This document shows positions 32,526 through 46,900 of a stretch of DNA of 64,000 nt, one piece after another (within the stretch, counting starts at the first letter, position 1; each line of letters starts with the position of its first letter). The position numbers were made by a program, and so were the translations under genes. A model generated the notes under the pieces. It had not been told where the DNA came from. It did no database searches and worked only from the letters and a program-made list of their open reading frames with translations. Origin of the DNA: Opisthocomus hoazin (Eukaryota; Chordata; Aves; Opisthocomiformes; Opisthocomidae); assembly GCF_030867145.1 (NCBI RefSeq), contig NC_134418.1, positions 55,279,682 through 55,343,681 on the forward strand. The letters are read 5' to 3'.

Positions 32526-35500
32526 TACAGATTCCTGGGCCACACTTTTAACCACAAAACAATCTTTCTCTGAAAGATAATTGTTGGTATCTATCACACA
32601 GGGAAAAAAAATCAGCCTCACTTTCAGGAAAATAAAAACATAGTGACAAAGATGAAGTGTTTCATCTGGAAATCTCTGAGATTTTAAAGCATTTAGATGA
32701 TAGTAAAGGTTCCAAAGTTTAACTTTGGATTCAGGTATGTTCATCTGTGTTTGCTGGCTTGTGCCCTGAGATTTTCTTCCACTTTTAACTTTTCCTGTCC
32801 ATTTCCCATGAAATAATGAGAATATATTAAAAATAATTTTGTTAAATGCTGGTCCTTTGCACAGTTTCCTACTAGCATGAAAGTTTGGTTCAGGATGCTA
32901 CGTAGGACTTTTGGACTGGTTACTTCCATCTCAGCCTCATCTCTTCAGTGTCCTAATCTTGGACATAACAATGTTTTAGCTCTAAGACTTCTTCTGGACC
33001 CGGAATATATATACCTACAAATAGGAAGTCTCCAGGGTGATATTAGTGGGGAAACTGAGTAGAAGGCAAAGTGGGAGAGAACATGTATATCTGTGTAAAG
33101 CAGCCAATGATGTCTATGATCAAAGCAGACGGGGAGAATATCACAACCAAAGAGTTGCATTGTCACCAAAATGCTTCTTGCTATACATTGCACAAGACGT
33201 GATGCCTGTCCCTCACTGAGAAGTGCTGTAGGAGTCTGCCCAACTGGCCAGTTGCAGGAATCACAAGCAATCTCTGTGCAGCTACATCCAATGTCCTTGC
33301 TCTGCTGACCTCACTTCTCTGCCATTCCATCTGAAAGAAGTCTCATTTGCACAAGGTTTCTTGCTCTGGTCTTTTCTCTCAGGCATGTGTGTGGTGTCAC
33401 ATTGCATAACACACACTGTTCAACAGTCTATGCATAAAAGTATTTGCCTTGTGTTACTAGGAGTGATGTTAGCCTGTAGGTATTTCTCATTTTTGTCTGT
33501 GTGTGACGAGATAGACTGATAAATTATAGAGTGTAAAAGAGCCGTCTGTTGTTCTTCCACCATAGCACAGTACAAAGCCCCTCAGTATCTGCTTGTTTCT
33601 GCACCTACCTCTGCAAAATGTTGTTACCTGACAGTCTAGGAGGCAGAAGGTAGATTTTTAAAGTACTTTTTTTCCACTGAAACTTGACTTTTCAGACTTC
33701 TGCTTGAAGATGGGTTTGTTGTGCTCAGCACTCAAGTGGAAACCCTTTTGGAAAGCACCAGGCAATGGGTCGTGTGGCTGATTTCTTGCAGCACCAACTG
33801 CTCAAATCGTAAAATAATTAAATAAGATGCAGTAGTTCTAATCCCACTATGATTTGTTTTTTTCCTCTGACCATCTGTGAGCAGAGGTGTCTCTTCCCTC
33901 AGCGCTGAAGTAAGGGAAGACTTACCAGGCAATGAAGACCACAAGAGAAATGGCTGAAGGTCTTAGGACCTGCTGGAATGCTCATCACTGGAGAACCAGT
34001 GGTATCTGAGAAACACATGCAGTACCTCTTAGCTCACTCTCTCAAAAAAAAGCCTTGTCTTGCTCCTTCTCTGAAAGTGAGTAAGAAGTGACCGGCTACA
34101 GTCTGCCTCCATGGGGAAGTTGGGAGGATAGCAAAAGAAAAGATGTCTTCTCCTAGAGAAGGATGGTCGCAGGCACATCAAACTGTCAGGTCTACCATTT
34201 CAGGATATGAGCAGTCTGGAAGAATAAAGCCTTAAGGAGTCTTAAGGACATTTAAAAATGCAAGGACTAAGTGGAAATAAAAGAAGAAAAAATAGATGAA
34301 TAAAAAGGGCAAAATATGTCAAATAATATGGAGCTTAGCAGACAATTAAATGATGGACAGATGTAATTACTGAGAGAAAGATGTGCAAACAAACAAAAAG
34401 GAAAAGATTCCTGATAAGCCTTTAAGGAAGAGTAGGAACAGAAAGTCTGTGTCTCCCGCAAATACTTTTGGAAGCTTTTTTTTTCTTGATTCAGTTCCAT
34501 ATGCTGAGAGCTGATCCCATCTTTAGAGTTGATGGCTTATGCCTTTCTATCAAGCATTTTTTCTCAGCTGTGCTAACAAGTTTTTTGGGCAGGAATGCAG
34601 TGCTCTATTTAGCATGGAAAACAGAAAATCCTGATTTAAAGACTTTCCAGCTTCCTGAAACTCCTGCTTTATGAAAAGCCATCCGTTCCAAGATAGAGTC
34701 TATTGAAGAATAATAAACTAAGGCCAACTGCTTGCTGTACGTGGCTTTTTTTATAGCCAGGAGTGGTGTATGGGCCTGTTTGCTGAGAAGTGTTCACTGT
34801 TGCTCAGGCTCTTTTTTGACAAAAACAAGATTCCTTACAGTTTGTGCCATACCACTTCAATGCAAAAAGCATAAACAAAAACCATGCAGTAACAAATAAC
34901 TCTACATGTTTTAAAGCAATAGTCTTAAATTCTGCTTTAAAGCTCCTCGGGAACACATTATGGCAAAGCAGATTTCTCCAGATTGGTGCCTCTCTCAACA
35001 TAGGTAATAATCTTTAACCAGGTCTTCAGTCAGGTATTCACAGTGCATTTGCAATAGAGAATTTGCAGTTCACATCCACTGCTGTTCAGAGAACTTTTAG
35101 GGCATGAGGTGCACGGAGATGATAAGCAGCACTAAAACCAACAAGACTTCAGCTTTATGACATATATAGATGAGACTATTTTTTGCAAGTGATGGGACGA
35201 ATATTCCACCATTGTGGCGAGCTCTACTCCCAGTTAGCAGGTGCTGAAGCTGACAGCGTGTGCCTTGCTTGCTCCCATGCTCAGGGAGCAGGAGCTGTGC
35301 CAGCTGCAGTATCCTGCCAGCTCCCCAGATCACAGCCTGCAGGGGCTGGAGGGATGGCACAACACAGAAATTCATCTACAAGCGCCTGAATTTCCATGCT
35401 TCAGCTGCCCGGCTGAGGAATTGAGACTTTCTCATCTCAAGATATTTCAGGGTCTTTTCTGAACTGAGGACTCAGAGAACCTTTCCAAATATAAGGGAAG

Positions 35501-38500
35501 CACTTTAAATGCAGCAGACTAAAGTGAGCTGCAGCTCGAGGTGACACCAGAGTTCCAGGAAGTCAAGAAAGGTATGAATTTGCTGTGTGAACAGATCTGC
35601 TGATGATTTTACATGTGCTGATGTATGTTTCTCTGACTTTTCTTCTTCTGAGTTCACAGCCATTTCTCCCCCACATTGCAAGTGACAACTTAAACAAACA
35701 TAGCAGATCCTGTCTGCTCCTCAGCAAGCAAAGGCCTGTCTGTACTTCTGTATCATTTCTAAGTTCAGTGGTATATATTTCAGAAGAGGATAGCTCTTCC
35801 AGATGCAGCCTGCAGTCTGAATCTATGAAAAGCTTTGGTATCAAGCCTGATCTCAGTGAACTATGAGACACCTGAGTGCCTAACCCAGGAGCTTTGGCTG
35901 TCCAAGTGCAAGGTGGGATTATCAGCTAGTTGGATATAAGCATGTGAGTTTTCAAACAAGTAGATGGAAGTGTGACATAATGGGGGAAAACAGTTTGGAA
36001 ACTTGGCTATTTGACAGTGTTTAGGGTCAAATACTCCTGCCTTTGCTTCTGCTGAATAGCACTAATTATCTTCCCTGATGTGCCCCCAGGACTATTAGGG
36101 TAGAAGGAGAAAATAAAGATGTCATATTCACTCCTCCAGGTTGTTTTGCATCTGGAGTGCTGGTTCAGCACCCAAGGTGACAGCAAGTTGTAAAATCTTG
36201 TGTCTTTTCTGATGCTGGGAACCCTGAGATTGATGCAGCATCAGACTGACCTATGGTCAGGGCAGGAAATGCTGTGCAGACTTCCCATCAGGGCTGAGAT
36301 TCACTGGCATTGCGGTCTTCAAAGTTTTTATATGATTTTCTTAGAAATAATATATGCTGCTTCCTTTCGAGATAAGGACGTACTGGTGACATCATCACCG
36401 GTGCCACGTGAGAGTGAGCTCCAGGCTTTTCCATTATAGTTAACCAATTAAGTTTAAGGGATATGTGCAGCACAGCACAGTACTTAAGGCCCAGCAGCAC
36501 ATGCAGCACAGTCTGGCATGGCACAGCATGTGCCTGCCCCTGTGCCTGCTCAGGGCAACCAGTGTGTGGATCACAAGCTCCTCGATGTACCATAGTCTGG
36601 TTAGGACAACTACGTACACTCTGCAGTCCTAAGTGAATGCGGGACATCCCAGGGTGGTCCCCATAGGGTTCTGGACAAAACTTGTAAATGGCTTAGCTTT
36701 CATGACTGACTTTTCATGGGGAACGTTCTGGGTAATACCAGGTTTTCCACTGCTTTCTGCGTAGAAGTGCTTGTGTTGCAGTGATTAAAAGATCTGTAAT
36801 TGCATGGGGAGGAGTATTTCCACATCATTTACTCTAGCTGCATGTTGGTGAGAAGTCACAAATAGGCATGGGATTCACACCACTGTGTTGATAATTCACA
36901 GAAGAAAGACCCTGGGATCCAGCTTCTCTGCACTGCTTAACCCTAGCACTGCAGAGACTGCTTTCAGGGAGGAGCGGGCAGTTTCTTTGCTTGCTTCAGT
37001 GATCGTAATCAGTACAGACACTGCCAAGGAGCAACACTCTGCTGGTGCCAAATCTGGGCTGTGAGAACCGGGCCTCTGCGCGCTTGGGAAGCCCGGCAGC
37101 TTGCCACCTCCCGGCCTGCAGATGCCTGGGGCGAATGGTCCCGGCTGGCAAAGCCTCCTTTCTCTCTCTTTTGGTAGTGTGTGCTGAGCTCTCCCCAGCC
37201 AGAAGGAGACCTTGCAGCAGCTGCTCCCAGGAGGGCAATGCTTTTCCTATGCTGCTGGAGCTTCCCTGGGCCACAGATGATCTGCACCCGCAGCCATAGG
37301 ATACCGAATTAGGCCTCCTGACCAAATTTAAAAATTATCTGTGTCTAAAAAGAGTCTCCCTTGCCAAGCTCCGACCACTTCAGCCAAGAGTATGGAACTA
37401 AAAAAATCCTATTGATCTCTTTTTTGTCCCTTCCCCTCTGCTGTGCAAGCATACATCGTAAGGCTAAAACCTGGGACATGCTGAAGCAGGTGGTGAAATG
37501 CCTATTGACTTCAACAGAGCCTGGGTTTTACTTCAGAAATAAACTGCAGAGCTGTGCAATAAATGAATTCAACATCCCAGATGTAAACTCATACATTTTA
37601 CTGGTTTAAATTGCATTACTCTGGGTTTATAGTAGGGGTATGGGAGTGTAAATTATTCCGGTGTTTCCTATATATTATTGAAAATCAGATGCCAAGCTTA
37701 ATCTGCCTAAACTCCAAAACTAGTGACACACAATTCAATTATAAATTGTGTGCAAAATGTGCAACCTGCCAAAAGTAGCTTCAGTCAAATATGTGCCCAG
37801 GGGCTCAGTGATGGATACAGTGTTATGCTTGCTGGTTTATTGCAGTCTATACTTTCCTCATGCACGCATCTTTGTCTTATGTTTTTACCTAGCTGTAGGC
37901 TCATTTCTTTCTTCCTAAAACACTTTGAAGGCAACAGAAATGAAAAATTAAAATCGTTGTCTAATTTTGTATGAGCAGAAGGTTCTTTGGCATAGATCTA
38001 CAGTGAAACAGGCACTATTGACAGCTTTGTCAAGTTTCCCATATGGAGAGTTAATGCTGATTTCCAGGCAGTTACAAATAATTGAAGTTAAAGATCTTTG
38101 TAGCTTGTCTGACAAGGCTGAAACAAGAAACATGTATATGTCTGACTTTGGCGAGCTTATCATTTATGGTGCTGTTGTTTTGCTTCTCCAAGGAACTGGC
38201 AGGTTGTCTTCCAGCTCTAAACAGCAGAGGCTAATTTGGCACTACCAGAAATGATCACAACGTGATTTTCATAAATGATCACATGATGCAGCCTGAGGAA
38301 ATCTGGTAATGTCAGCAAAGATGGGGCAAACCTTTCTGTTCAGTATGTGTTGAGCAAGAGCCCGTTTCACCTGGTTTTGCTGTCCCACAATCTGATTTTT
38401 GTTCTGCAGTAAAAACAGTTCTAAGGAAAGGGCAGCTTGCCAGCCCGACTAGACTTCTTTTATATGGTGAAGATGGCTGTGGCAGTAAAAATCTGTTTAT

Positions 38501-38986
38501 TAAAATCTCTGAGTATGTGTAATTACAGGGTACTGCATGATGAATAAAGATGAAGTTGGGCATGAAATAAATGGTGCTTTAGATACTTTGGGATTGCAGT
38601 AACTGTTAAATACCTTGAAAGCTTCCTAGCTCACATTGATAATGTATGAACAAAACAGACTTCTCTTGATGACAAAAATGGCAAAATTACACATGATCAT
38701 ATCCAACAGGCAGAATCACGAGAGTGTTTATTCCTAATGGTTTTTTTGTGTGACAAGGTTTGCATTGTGTGTATTTTATATGTTTGCACTTCTCTTCTGA
38801 GAAAGTCAATAGGGGCAGGACCAAGAATCTACTGATAACTGATCTGTGTTGTAATTATGTTGGGTCTGGTTTATGTCTAATGATAAGATTCCCGCGTTTA
38901 TATAATTTAGACACCTAAAAAGAAAAATGGGAGTTTGGAGCCTCAAGAACTGAGATTTGTACAAGAAGGGAGTTTCTCTTTCTGCT
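32526..38986. other. AT-rich intergenic DNA, no gene seen
   Basis: About 6.5 kb without a recognisable gene. Open frames are below 120 codons and have no domains. There is a simple CAGCACA-rich patch at about 36,466-36,530 and a small CpG-bearing patch at about 37,060-37,150. No RNA gene or young transposon is seen. Confidence 0.55.
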
Positions 38987-38987
38987 G

Positions 38988-39055
38988 ATTCATAGAAAAT
39001 AATAGAGCTGAGGGTTGAGAGGTTATCTAGTCCATCCTCCTAAATCAGTGTAAGC
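38988..39055 (-). mobile_element. Old CR1 3'-end scrap
   Basis: The sequence ATTCATAGAAAATAATAGAGCTGAGGGTTGAGAGGTTATCTAGTCCATCCTCC resembles the minus-strand CR1 3' end (ATCATAGAAT...GGTTGGAAGGGACCT..CATCTAGTCCAACC..). It is diverged and only about 70 bases long. Confidence 0.55.
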
Positions 39056-39675
39056 CCAGTGCATTTTGTGCAGCTGCTGCTGAATGGGGAGCAGATAAAG
39101 AGCATTTACATACTCAGAGGCTACTATCATTCCATTCTTTGGTGCTCTTTTTTTAGACTACTGCAGTAGTCTCTTCTACACCAGTGCTCCCAACCTTTTC
39201 TTCTTCCTCCTTAAGTTTTATTAGGGGAGAAAAACAGAGTTCAGAAGCACCTACTGTTCTTGAAAAAAAGAATCCACAGTTGATCTTTTCAGTGAAAACA
39301 GATGCAAAATCTTTGATTTCTGCACCTTCAGTCCATAGGTTTACCCCCGCATGTCAGACTGATGTGTTTATGGAATATCACAACTCCTTGCCGTTGTTAG
39401 AGGCCTTTAAGGTTAGCTGGTTTTCTGCAAGAAATGGGTATTTTTTATCTTCATTGGCATATAGGCACTCAGTGAAGCTCAGGATCATATCTCACTTGCA
39501 AGTTTTAATGGGAGACCATGCCAGAAAATTTCATCTCCCAGTGATACCAGTATGGTGCATTTTCTTATTGTTGGTAATGTTCTCTGAAAGAAAAGCTCTG
39601 AAGTATCCATGTTTGCTGCTTAACTTTAGAAAGATGTACTGCAGTATGTACGTCGTGTATAGACAAATACAACAA
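39056..39675. other. Intergenic; unrecognised open stretch before the CR1
   Basis: A plus-strand frame opens at ATG 39,184 and runs about 160 codons before entering the CR1 at about 39,677. The translated part has no domain, repeat or signal sequence that I recognise, and its composition looks like noncoding DNA read by chance. No acceptor or donor marks it as an exon. Confidence 0.5.
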
Positions 39676-39676
39676 A

Positions 39677-40947
39677 GAGGACCAGGGGGTCTAGGGGATC
39701 AGGCCCAGCCAGCATGGGTTCATGAAAGGCAGGTCCTGCTTGACCAACCTGATCTCCTTCTACGACCAGGTGACCCGCCCAGTGGATGAGGGAAAGACTA
39801 TGGATGTTATCTACCTGGACTAAGGCCTTCGACATTGTTTCCCACAGCATCCTCCTAGAGAAACTAGCTGCTCGTGGTTTGGATGGGAGTACACATTGCT
39901 GGGTAAAATACTGGCTGAATGGCTGAGCCCAGAGAGTGGTGGTGAATGCAGTCAAATCCAGTTAGTAGCCAGTCACAAGTGATATTCCCCAGAGCTCAGT
40001 TTTAGGGCCAGTCTTGTTTAACACATTTGTCAATGATCTGGATGAGGGGATTGAGTGCTCCCTCAGTAAGTTTGCAGAAGATACCAAACTGGACGGGAGC
40101 ATCGATCTGCTCAAGGGTAGGAAGGCCCTGCAGAGGGATCTGGACAGACTGGATCGGTGGGCCGAGTTCAGTTGTACGAGTTTCAACAAGGACAAATGCC
40201 AGATCCTGCACTTTGGACACCACAACCCCATTCAGCCCTACAGGCTTGAGGAAGAGCGGCTGGAAAGCTGCCCGGCTGAAAAGGACCTGGGGGTGCTGGT
40301 CGAACATGAGCCAGCACTGTGCCCAGGTGGCCCCAGAAGGGCAATGGCATCCTGGCTTGTATCAGGAATAGTGTAGCCAGCAGGAGTAGGGAGGTGATCG
40401 TGCCCCTGTACCTGGCACTGGTGAGGCTGCACCTCAAACACTGTGTTCAGTTTTGGGCACCTCAGTACAAAGAGGACATTGAGGTGCTGGAGCATGTCCA
40501 GAGAAGGGCAACGGAGCTGGTGAAGTGTCTAGAGAACAAGTCCTATGAGGAGCAGCTGAGGGAACTGGAATTGTTTAGTCTGGAGAAGAGGAGGCTGAGG
40601 AGAGACCTTATCGCTCTCTACAGCTACCTGAAAGGAGGTTGTAGAGAGGTTGGTGTTAGTCTCTTCTCCTAAGTAACAAGTGATAGGATGAGAGGCAATG
40701 GCCTCAAGTTGCATCAGGGGATGTTTAGATTGGATATTAGGAAAAATTTATTTACTGAAAGAGTTGTAAAACATTGGAACAGGCTGCGCAAGGAGGTGGT
40801 TGAGTTACCATCTCTGGAGGTGTTCAAAAAACCTGTAGATGTGGCACTTCAGGACACAGTTTAGTAGGCATGGTGATGTTGGGTTGACGGTTGGACTTGG
40901 TGATTTTAGAGGTCTTTTCCAAACTTTATGATTCTATGATTCTATGA
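39677..40947 (+). mobile_element. CR1 LINE, 5'-truncated, plus orientation
   Basis: A plus-strand CR1 of about 1.27 kb begins inside the reverse transcriptase (phrases encoding [19 protein letters not shown]-like sequence in one frame) and ends in the tail ATGATTCTATGATTCTATGAG at 40,927-40,947. The (ATTCTATG) tail marks another CR1 group than the (ATTCTGTG) copies at 3767, 12,456 and 20,400. Coding remnants jump between frames: a segment with [18 protein letters not shown] lies at 40,014-40,376 and one with [18 protein letters not shown] at 40,319-40,672. It carries several stops and frameshifts and reads FAED where FADD is usual, so it is dead and fairly old. Confidence 0.9.
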
Positions 40948-43900
40948 GTTATTCTCTGCATTTCCATCTGGCTAGGAACACTTTGCTTTCTATTTGTTCT
41001 GATAGAAATGATGAAAAATCACGAAACTGAGAAAAATGTTATCAATCTCATTTGCCAGATCACTGTTTCCCTTCTAGACCCACTACAATTGCATTGAAAC
41101 AATTGAGTTGATGTAATTAAGAATCTAAAATTACCTCAAAGCTGTGATACTGCTCAGTTCTTTGCTTGGTCTCACAACTACCCTCATGTTGGAATCATAT
41201 GTCTTACAAAGGTATGACACCTTCAGTAACAATTGCTTCAACCAGTGCTACGTATGATTTATTTTGAACAGGAAATTCTAGGAGATTCTATGAAATCTAA
41301 GACTAGGTGTAGTAAATAATAGTAGTATTTCCTTTTATACCCACAGTAAAGGTCTCCTCTTACTTCTTGCAAAGCTTATCCTAGAGCTCTTCTTCCAGTA
41401 AATTTTGATCACAACCTACTGAAACCGATGAGATTTTTTGTCACTGACACACAAAGGATGTGGTACGGTTGTCTTTGGACTACTCTGGTTTTATATCTCC
41501 TCATTATTGTGCTTAACCTTCTCAGTGTCACCTCCTAAGGCTTAGCCAGAGTTCTCTGCTGGCAGTAAAAGTGCTGGCTTCTGCTAGGCTTCCCAGGGAT
41601 GAATCTGGCCCATAACCTCAGAGTGCTCTCCGAAGCATGTGGCTTCTTTCTGAAGTCACTTAGATTATCATAAAAATCTCTTTCAAATATATATAAAAGC
41701 CTACTTGCCAGACTCTTAAAAGGCAAGCAGTGACATAGACCTCCAGAGTTCATCCACTGGTTGCTGTCAGAGTTTAACATCCAAATATGCTGGTTAGCTG
41801 TACCTAATTGATATTTGTAGATAGAACTAGTGAAACTTTATAGCACCAGCACATAAAAAAATCTCACTGCATCTTTTCCTATTCCTCATAAATACAAATA
41901 TCTTAGAATTGTAAACAGTATTTTAAAAATCATTAAAGAGAACTAGCCAACCTATTTTTTAGCTTAAAAAATTATGTTCTTTTAAAAAAATGCCCTTTGC
42001 AAATCTGTTGGAGCAAATCCATCAGTCTCATGCTTCTGCACTGCAACATTTCACCTTAGTGTCTTATCACTTTCCATATCAATAGCAGCCACCAAGTGTG
42101 TGATCTTTAATGGTTATGAGGGGTTTTTCCCTTTCTGAGTCCAATGTTTGCTCACAAGGAACTGGAACGAAATTCTCATCCACTAAGTGTTCTGTCTTTT
42201 AAATTAACTAAGTTTTCACTTAGTCTAAGATTAACTTCTCAGACGTATCATCTTCAGGACAGATAAGGCTTTGATGTCAAAGCAGCAAGTCATGAATCCC
42301 TTATGAAGTCAGTGTGCGTTTCCAGAACTCCTTGAGTTTTCCTTGATTTCTATCAATTAATGTGTGCATTATATATTTAATGTGTGCTCTTTTTTTCTCT
42401 TCCCTAAAACTTTGTACATCGTTGTCTGCTGATGGTAATTTCTTTCTCGTCTGTTCTTCAATTCTTGCTTCTTTGAGGAAATCAATTCTCAAGTTTTTAA
42501 TTGTTTCTCCTAGCACTGTCATGATAATCGGCATGACCTTTGAGATTTGGCTGATCTAACTGGCCAAGTGACATGCTCCTCATGTTTACTGAATTCCTCT
42601 CCTGACTGTAAAACCCCATTTGTTTTGTCTGGCTGACAGAGTTCTCTCAGCTGCACTCCGTGAAATTGTTTCAAAGATCTTTTTCTTTCTTATCACTCTC
42701 TTCTTTCTTTCAAAATAAATTGTATTAATTAGTTTTTAAATCAGAAGTTTAAGGATCTCTGTGTAGTCTCATTCTTATCTTTCAGTTCTTTACACTGAGG
42801 CTGTCCTCGATTAGGCTGTGATGGCTATTTATATCACTCCTGAATGTTCATCTCCAATTATAAATCTGTACAAAAGGCCACGTCTGAATTTACACGGAGC
42901 ATACTGCAGCAGTTCTTATAATATAAATGACTGAAATGTGATTAAAGAAACCAAGTGAGACTTGTGAAGGCAATTTAAGGTTCTGTTGAAGTCATTTAAG
43001 TTACTGAAACTCTATTAGAGTGATGAAATCAGAATTTGATGCCAGAGTGGGGATTTTACATTACATTTGGAATCCTAACTGTCAGGCTGTGGATTTATTT
43101 TCTATAATACAGGAAATATATAAGAACAGATCTCTTAACATCATTGCACCTGGTTTACAAAAATGTTTTTTTTTATATATGCAAAAATAAATTTTAACAT
43201 TTGGCTTGGGAATGGATTTTCTTCAGCTACCTAAGCTGGAAAAAAGCCCCATCTGTCTCTTTTCTCCCAGCTGAGTACCCATTAACCTCACGTGACCTTC
43301 ATACGGTCAGTGTTTTTGTCATAAAGCATTTATTCTTAACTGAAAAGCTTGTTCTTAAATACAGTATAAATGAATGGCATGATACATTTAATGTAACAAC
43401 CCCCTAGATAAAAGCTAGATGCAATCAATAGATTGAACACAAGTAAAATATACAAATGTGAATGGAGGGCAGTAAATTGATCCTTAGATTTCATTTTTGT
43501 TTTGTACAAAGTATTTATATGGTATTCACTATTTGGATTCTATAAATAACATACATTTATGTGCTGGTGTGGCTCCCAAGAATGGCTCTACACAACAGTA
43601 TTTTCTTTCCTCCATAAATAACCTGAAGATTGTTCATAGATGTTCAAACATTATTCATCTATATGACTAACCCACAGTTGCTTTTGTCCTGCTGTTTTAA
43701 TGGTATGGAATGTATACGTACTATTCAGTCAGATTCTGTTGTGGAGGCTGATTTCAGGATTTCTATAGCAATCTAGAAATATTTACTGTGCTGAGGCCAG
43801 CAGAGAATTTTAGCCAGAAGACTGCTTATTTCTGGACCCTGATTTCGCTTGGGCACTGTCTAGCGCTGTGTTGCTCAGCTGTGTCAAGACTGGGGGAACA

Positions 43901-46900
43901 AGGAAATATCTATGGACAAAATGTGCTGCCAGTATTATACCTAAATCCAATATCAAGGCTTTACTTTTGGGTGTAGGCATCTAAATGACACTTCACGCTT
44001 CACTCAATCTGATTTTTTTCTTGCTTGAGACCCAGGTCTGTGTTCTTCCTTGAATAGGCTCAGGATGAGGAAATTAACAGAAGTTGTAGCAACTAGATAG
44101 TCCCAACCAATGGTTGCTTTCCCATGCCTAATGTCAGTGGGATTACACCAATGATGAATTTAATGCAAGTTTAACAAACATAGCCCAACTATAAAAATGT
44201 CTTGTATAAAGCTGAAAATTCCTTCATCCAGTTCATTAAATAACCTCCATATTGGAGAGTAGTTCAGTGACACTTTTTTCCCTTTTGTAAATGTTTGCTG
44301 CTTGCTTTGAAAATTCCCATTTATAATGTATCCAGTTGTAGATGTAATCTACAGCCAAGGGTGAACTGTACAATAACACCCTTTACACATGCAGTGTCTT
44401 CCCCCTAAGCACTGCTGCTCTGGATTGGTTCTCTTGTGCGAGCTTCTGCAAGGGCTAGGACTTTTCTGTAATACTTTTCACTAGGTCACGGAATCTCCTG
44501 CTTTCCTGATAAACAGGACCATGTCCAGGCTACCATTGGTACCAAAGATAATCGTTGCCTGCTAATGAGGTGCCACAGATTCTTGCAGTATTATTCAAAC
44601 AGCAGGACACTCTGGGATTTCAGGTGTGTTCGTAGTGCTCCCAGAAATATTTGACTTTCTGGAGGGTTATAGTCATGATTTCTATCTTCTTTGTAGCTAC
44701 CTTGAAATGATGGACTTTGTGTGAACAATATTGTTCTATGCATGGCAGAATAAAACCAGCAGCTGCACTAATAACCACCTTCTTTCTTATACTCCAAGTC
44801 AATGTGTCTGAGACAGTGGGTTGTGATCACTGTGAATCAGAGAGGAGGAGTCTGGGATCTTTACAACTGAGCCTAATATCCACCTTGGTGTGACTGATGT
44901 CCTGTCAGCAGTTAAAAGTAGCTTTTCTCCTGGCTTGTGTAAACACTTAGAAAGGAAGGGACCACAAAAGGAGATGGATTTGTAAAAGGTTTAAGGAATA
45001 CTTCTTTAGAGTTTGTATAGAAAATGACACTCGGTTTCCTGAAAACTGGTGAAGTGTTAACAGTCTAAACTTGAAGTCTTAGTGTAGACTTATACAGATG
45101 AAGAACCTGATGTTAACTCTGAATTTATGGAAGAAGGCTAAAAAACAAATCCTCGGGATCTATCTGAAATATCCTTGTTGTAAATGTCTATTTTGGCACT
45201 ACTCACATGTTTTCCCTTTCTCTATGAAGATCTACACTTGTTTTGATTTAATATGGTTGACTGGAACAACGCACTCTGAGTTCTCTTGCAAGTTTTTCAT
45301 GACTTTTGATCCTTTTCCTTGGTTACAGATCAAGCAGGAAACTTTCATTAATGGTTGCCAACATTTTTCCTCCAATTCCTTCATCAAAGCTAATCAATCC
45401 CCTTTATCAGTCTACCCTCCACGCTTTGTCTTCCCACTGTCAGACAGCACAACAGAACTGAGGGAAAAAAATTCAGTGCAGATGATTATTATGCCTTTCT
45501 TTCCATTATCCTTGTTTCCGTCCTTAGCATGAAAACGAAAAAGTGTTGTGAGACTGAGAGATACTGAGAAGCAAAGCTGTCCCTTGTTGCTTAGTGAAGG
45601 AAAGGGATGCGGGTGAGAAGCAATGTGCATCCATTCCACTCTTAGCAATTCCATTTTAGCAGCACCCTTTAGTTGGAAGCCACTGTTTTCATTTTGTACT
45701 TACACCTGCAATTGATGCACAACTCCTATAGAGTACTGTCTTCAGAAAATAAATCCTCTTCTATTCGTCTAATGGTGCATTCAATTTCTTTTCCTTTCTT
45801 AGGCCTCAGTTTATTTCAAGCTTTCCGAGCATTGAATGTCTAGTATGTGAATAACCTCAGGCAGTTCAATCTATAGGGAAGAACACCTCCAGATATTTAT
45901 TGTGTTTCTATAATCACATATGTGCAAAAGCAGGCTGTGAAAAATATCACTGCATGATAATGTTACATAATTCTACTTATCAAAAAGACGGCGATGTACT
46001 ATCTACTCTTAATTGCCACTTCCACTGTACTATCTTGGGGCGCAGATATTTTTCTTTCAGCAATACTACTTGTTTACCAAAACAGTAACTCCCAGCCAGA
46101 TAAATGGTGCTGTCACCATTGCTACAACCTCATAGTCATTTTGTGTGTGCAGTATTGGGGCATAATTTCAAACTACTTCACACAGCCACATGTGTTTCGC
46201 CTGTTGTGAATAGCTGGGTTGCTGGGAATGGTTAATACACAGTGATCGCTCGGCTTTTGTTGATAGTTACTTTTTTGCATTAACCTCTCTTCAGTTTTAT
46301 GGAGGTCTGCCTGCGGGCAGCTCACTGCAAAGCAAAAGGTCAGACTTCACAATGTAGGTTGCAGATAAAAGCTGTGTGTAGGTGTTAAGTATTACTTATG
46401 TCATGTTTTCTATAGTATCTGCATAGTCTGTTTACTCCTCTGGCTCCAGTCATATGTCTGGAGCAGGCAAAAAAAGGAATTCCAAGGAAAAGTAAGCTGA
46501 GAGTAAACTGTGCCATTTGGGAGGCCATTTCAAACCATTTTCCTTTAAAAACAAATGCAGGAAAATTCCTCTCTCTGTACTTGCCTGGAACAGGGAGATG
46601 AGCCTGCACAGTGCTGAGCTTTCTGCTCTTTCACATCCAACTCCTTATTGGCAAATATAGTCTAAGTGCTTGGTGCAGGGGGCTAAATTCTATCAAAGCC
46701 TCTTAATAAAGCCAAGTTGCACTGTCCCAAAGGCAACAAATTTCAATCACATCTAGAGCTTCAAGGACTTCCAAGGACTGCTGATCCTATATTGTCTTCC
46801 CTCCATAGGTGTTACCTTTGCAGAGAGGTTTGACTTTCTTCACCTACTTATTTCCTTTGGGTCACCTAGTGCAATGTATTCGGAGACCCAAACAAGACCC

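Noticed and set aside
36466-36530. CAGCACA-rich patch as a satellite or regulatory array
   Set aside because: Units are irregular and the patch is only about 65 bases; simple low-complexity sequence.
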